From positions 2,604,001 through 2,668,000 of the forward strand of contig OZ244879.1 of NCBI GenBank assembly GCA_965221295.1: a stretch of 64,000 bases of DNA, given 5' to 3'. A model generated the notes under the pieces. It saw only the letters and a program-made list of their open reading frames with translations. It was not told the DNA's origin and did no database searches. The stretch comes from Bin87 sp965221295. Its GTDB lineage: Bacteria; Chloroflexota; Dehalococcoidia; Lucifugimonadales; UBA3495. Positions 61,060 through 64,000 of this stretch are shown here, piece after piece. The first letter of the stretch is position 1. Each line of letters starts with the position of its first letter. Made by a program: the position numbers and the translations under genes.

Positions 61060-61319
61060 CCGACACCTCCTGGCGCCGCGTCTCTTCCCCGAACCGGAAA
61101 CGGACCGAACCACAAACGGGTCGTTCGCTTCCCAACCGCCGCCAGCGCCCATATCGCGCAAGGCAATGTGTAACATCGCGATTTTAGCATCGCGCCGCCA
61201 ACCCGGTCAAAACAAACCGGGCCATGGCCGCCGTTCATCGTTCATCCCACAGCCACCAGAACAGCGCCAATTGTGACCTATTCCTCTTTCGAGGGCCGCC
61301 TCGCCAGCCGCCACCATTG

Positions 61320-61348
61320 TTGAACGCGATGCCCGCTTATCCTACAAT
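61320..61348 (+). promoter_or_regulatory. Promoter of the 61423 oxidoreductase
   Basis: TTGAAC (61320-61325) and TACAAT (61343-61348) are 17 bp apart. A GGAGGG ribosome site lies just before the ATG at 61423. Confidence 0.55.
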
Positions 61349-61422
61349 GCCCTCACCAACTGGCGGCGACCCAAGCCCATCGCCTGCGGCCTGCCGGTCG
61401 CCGGATACTCGGAGGGACACCG

Positions 61423-62619
61423 ATGATCACCACATTCGATAGCCTATACGCCGGCCACGTCGACATGGAAAACGTTGGCTACGCGGGCACAGCGGTCAAC
61501 GACCGCGCCTTCCCCGACGAATACCTGGCCACCGCGTTCGACAAGGGTGTGGCCATTGCTCAAACCCTGGACAAACACGGCTACGACACGTTCTGGATGG
61601 CCGAACACCACTTTCAGCCGGAAGGCTACGAGTGCATCCCCAACCTGCTGATGTTCATAGTCCATTTGGCCCACGTTACCGAGCGGTTGCGGTTCGGTTG
61701 CGGATTCAACATCGCTCCCATGTGGCACCCCCTGCGTCTCGCGGAGGATTTCGCGATGGCCGACTGGTTGACCAAAGGCCGTGTGACGTTTGGGGTGGGC
61801 CGGGGTTACCACACCCGGGAGGTGGAATCCTTGGGTTCTCCCCTGATGGACCAACCCGCCAATCGGGAGCTCTTCGAAGAGCAGGTGGAGGTGATCTTCA
61901 AAGCGTTCCACGAGCGTTCCTTCTCTCACCATGGCAAACACTATGATTTCCCGCCCCAGGTTCCGTACCGGGGTTACGAGCTGGAGGAAATCACGCTGGT
62001 GCCACGCCCGAAAACCCTACCGGTGGAATGCTGGCAGCCCATCCAAGGCGGAACCGGCCGCGCTCTGGAATTCATGGCCCAGATGGGCATCAAGGGGGTC
62101 ATCGGCGGCGGCTCCTCAGAGGGCGGGGCCATGGACGGCATCATGCGTGCCTACCGGGACGCCCTGGCCCGCCACGGCAAACCCAACGCCGAGCTGGGCG
62201 AAGACCTGGCCGTCGGTTTCCACTTCCACATCGCCCCCACCGTGGAAGACGCCGCGCGAACCGCCGCTGGGTACTACGAGGAAAATCTCAAAATGTTCGG
62301 CCCTCTGCGCCTGACGCGCGGCCTCACCGAGCAGCAGATCCAAGACATGGGCAACCCTGAAATCGCGCCCAACGCCGGCCTGCCCACAATCGAAGACGCC
62401 ATCGAAAACGGAAGCGTGTTGGCCGGCCCTCCAGACCTCATCATCGAAAAACTCAAAGGCGTTGAGGAACGCTACCCCGGCCTGCAGCGCGTCCAGGTCG
62501 GCCAGCCCGTCGGCGCTCCACAATCCGTCATCCTGGAACAACTCCAGTGGTTCGCCGAGGAAGTGATGCCCGCCTTCCAGGGCGCCAAGGTCGAAGCAGC
62601 CGTTCCGGCCGGCGATTAG
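61423..62619 (+). CDS. Luciferase-like (LLM class) flavin-dependent oxidoreductase
   Basis: The protein is 398 aa. YDTFWMAEHHFQPEGYECIPN, the RLRFGCGFNIAPMWHPLRLAED segment in part, KGRVTFGVGRGYHTREVESLG and the VECWQPIQGGTGRALEFMAQMG strand-helix unit (seen in part) are the luciferase-family barrel. It is likely a monooxygenase on a small organic substrate, related to the 7733-8884 enzyme. It is monocistronic with its own promoter; FMN against F420 use is not decidable. Confidence 0.9.
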   Translation: MITTFDSLYAGHVDMENVGYAGTAVNDRAFPDEYLATAFDKGVAIAQTLDKHGYDTFWMAEHHFQPEGYECIPNLLMFIVHLAHVTERLRFGCGFNIAPMWHPLRLAEDFAMADWLTKGRVTFGVGRGYHTREVESLGSPLMDQPANRELFEEQVEVIFKAFHERSFSHHGKHYDFPPQVPYRGYELEEITLVPRPKTLPVECWQPIQGGTGRALEFMAQMGIKGVIGGGSSEGGAMDGIMRAYRDALARHGKPNAELGEDLAVGFHFHIAPTVEDAARTAAGYYEENLKMFGPLRLTRGLTEQQIQDMGNPEIAPNAGLPTIEDAIENGSVLAGPPDLIIEKLKGVEERYPGLQRVQVGQPVGAPQSVILEQLQWFAEEVMPAFQGAKVEAAVPAGD

Positions 62620-62969
62620 CGAGCTCAAACGGCTGGTGGGCTCAGACCGCTAGTGGGCCCAATGGGCATCACCCAACCTCGGGCCGGCCGAATCGCGGGA
62701 GGCTGACCGGCGATTGTGCCTGTCGGCGGATCAGTGACTCCGTAACACGACTTGGCTCGGCGAGTCCGTGATGCAAGGATAACGTTTGAGGCCTCACGCC
62801 ACTGAGGCCTCGCGCCGCGAACATTCGAAAATCTCTGTGCTGAGGCCGGCCTCCTGACCGCGTCGCGCTCTCGTCCCGGCGCAATATGGCGGCGCCTCAC
62901 GATGATCAACCGGCATGAGTCAGTCGCGCAGATCCGGCGCCAAACCAGACGCGCCGGGAGGGGAACCCG
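62620..62969. other. Intergenic region before cas3
   Basis: About 350 bp without a supported gene; no CRISPR repeats are seen. A GGAGGGGA ribosome site at the right end serves cas3. Confidence 0.5.
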
Positions 62970-63980
62970 ATGGCAAGTGGCTCAGCAACTAGGGCAATCT
63001 ATTCCGACCGCTTCTGGGGGAAGGCGGACCGCCACACACCGGGCCGCATCCATCTGTTGGAACATCACCTGGCCGACGTGGGCGCCTGCTTCGAGGCGCT
63101 GCTGGCGCAGCCCACCATCCGGCGACGGCTGGCCCACGCTGGCGGGCGGGAAGACTTGGACAACGCCACGGCGGCCCAGCTCTGTGTCTTCGCCGCCCTG
63201 CACGACATCGGCAAGGTGAACACCGGGTTTCAGGCCCGCATCTGGAGCGACGCTGACTTGCCCCTCGGCCGGTCCCGGCCTGGCGCCGCCGGCCACACGC
63301 TGGACCTAGCGCCCGTGTTGGATGACGCAGACAGCGAAACCGCCGCATGGTTCTTCGACGCTTTGGGATGGTGGAATGATCTGCTGACGTGGGACGACCG
63401 GGACGGGGAAACCGTCTGCGGTTTGTTCGTCGCCGCGCTGTCCCATCACGGTCGGCCGTTGCCGCTACGCGGTGGCCCGCAACGCACACCGGCGATATGG
63501 CGTCGTTTCGGCGCCCTGGACCCGGAGGATTACACCCGACGCATCGGCCGGCTGCTGCGCCAGTGGTTCCCGGCGGCTTTCGCATCGGACGCTCCGCCCG
63601 TGCCGCCGGCGCCGGAGTTCCAGCATCACTTTCTGGGCCTCTGCAACCTGGCCGACTGGATCGGCTCCAACGAGAGATGGCTTGAGTACGTTGCCGACCC
63701 GCGAGACGACTACATCGACGCAGCCCGCCAACGCGCGGAACAAGCCGTCGCCGGCGTCGGCCTGAACTTGCGCAGCCAGCGCGCGGCCTTCAGCGAGGTG
63801 GCCGACTTCCCCGAGCTGTTTGGCATCCCTGGGGAACCCAACGCCATCCAGCGAGCGGCCCGCAACGCGCCGCTGACCGAACGCCTGGTCATCATCGAGT
63901 CGGAGACCGGCTCGGGCAAGACGGAAGCGGCGCTGTGGCGGTTCAATCCCGCAAACATGCCCAATTTGGCGTCATCCTGA
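62970..63980 (+). pseudogene. cas3: CRISPR-associated Cas3 (HD plus helicase), truncated after Walker A
   Basis: The first 325 residues look like an intact Cas3 N-terminus. The HD-nuclease region has HLLEHHLADVGACFEALL, FAALHDIGKVNTGFQ and SHHGRPLPL, and LGLCNLADWIGSNERW precedes the helicase start IESETGSGKTEAALWRF (Walker A). After 63944 the sequence stops resembling Cas3 and ends at a stop 11 codons later. Cas3 nicks and unwinds target DNA in type I CRISPR immunity. The break could be an inserted element or an assembly join; the rest of the system lies beyond the window. Confidence 0.85.
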
Positions 63981-64000
63981 TTGACTCGGTTCGTAGAACG

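Noticed and set aside
62620..62969. Possible CRISPR array near cas3
   Set aside because: No regularly spaced repeats are seen before cas3 or elsewhere in the window; the array, if any, lies outside.

Overview
The window is 64 kb of high-GC bacterial chromosome. It carries a tightly packed set of core genes (lepA, ftsK, rnj, aspS, holA, recG, uvrB, ruvA, ruvB, ruvC, rpmF, acpP, fabD, fabI, nusB) mixed with catabolic and cofactor genes. Four traits together point to a Chloroflexota bacterium, most likely of the SAR202/Dehalococcoidia-related type: a cofG-cofH-cofD-cofC operon for coenzyme F420, several luciferase-like flavin/F420 monooxygenases, a Rieske oxygenase, and an archaeal-type fructose-bisphosphate aldolase/phosphatase. 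This taxonomic call is inference from gene content; no 16S rRNA is present.

Layout. 1-7.3 kb holds an unknown duplicated-domain protein, a probable degenerate aspartic-protease-like protein, an Abi_C-type protein, lepA, a Rieske oxygenase and a RelE/RelB-type toxin-antitoxin pair whose toxin is frameshifted. 7.7-12.9 kb holds a luciferase-like monooxygenase with an alpha/beta hydrolase, tRNA-His and tRNA-Arg(TCG), an HtrA-type protease and a two-domain NIPSNAP protein. 13-17.5 kb holds the large subunit of a B12-dependent acyl-CoA mutase, an acyl-CoA dehydrogenase, methylmalonyl-CoA epimerase and holA. 17.5-27.1 kb is a long minus-strand block in the order B12-binding mutase subunit, yceD, rpmF, fabD, nusB, acpP, type-4 UDG, rnj, ftsK, PHP protein and Dpp-type ATPase. 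27.9-33.5 kb holds tRNA-Arg(TCT), an aminotransferase broken by a 25-bp tandem duplication, and a peptide-transporter binding protein with two permeases.

33.8-42.3 kb holds a YyaL-type protein, aspS, an intact aminotransferase paralogue, the FBP aldolase/phosphatase, a zinc-ribbon/TPR membrane protein and fabI. 42.4-47.6 kb is the F420 operon, ending in a luciferase-like oxidoreductase that is a natural candidate F420 user. 47.8-54.2 kb holds ruvB and, divergently, a fatty-acid-kinase pair (FakA- and FakB-like) followed by recG. 54.3-61.1 kb holds an OmpR-type regulator with a degenerate receiver, a two-gene D-glutamate-cyclase-like pair, and a minus-strand run of yebC-ruvC-ruvA-uvrB. 61.4-64 kb holds another luciferase-like oxidoreductase and the N-terminal part of a CRISPR Cas3, cut off just after its Walker A motif. 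No CRISPR array is visible.

Functionally, the mutase, epimerase and acyl-CoA dehydrogenase suggest branched-chain or propionyl-CoA-type catabolism feeding the TCA cycle. The monooxygenases, Rieske oxygenase, hydrolase and peptide uptake genes suggest a heterotroph that oxidises diverse organic compounds with flavin or F420 chemistry. The most useful observations are three broken genes (toxin, aminotransferase, cas3), an apparent active-site substitution in the mutase, a phosphorylation-independent-looking response regulator, and an unknown protein pair at the left end.
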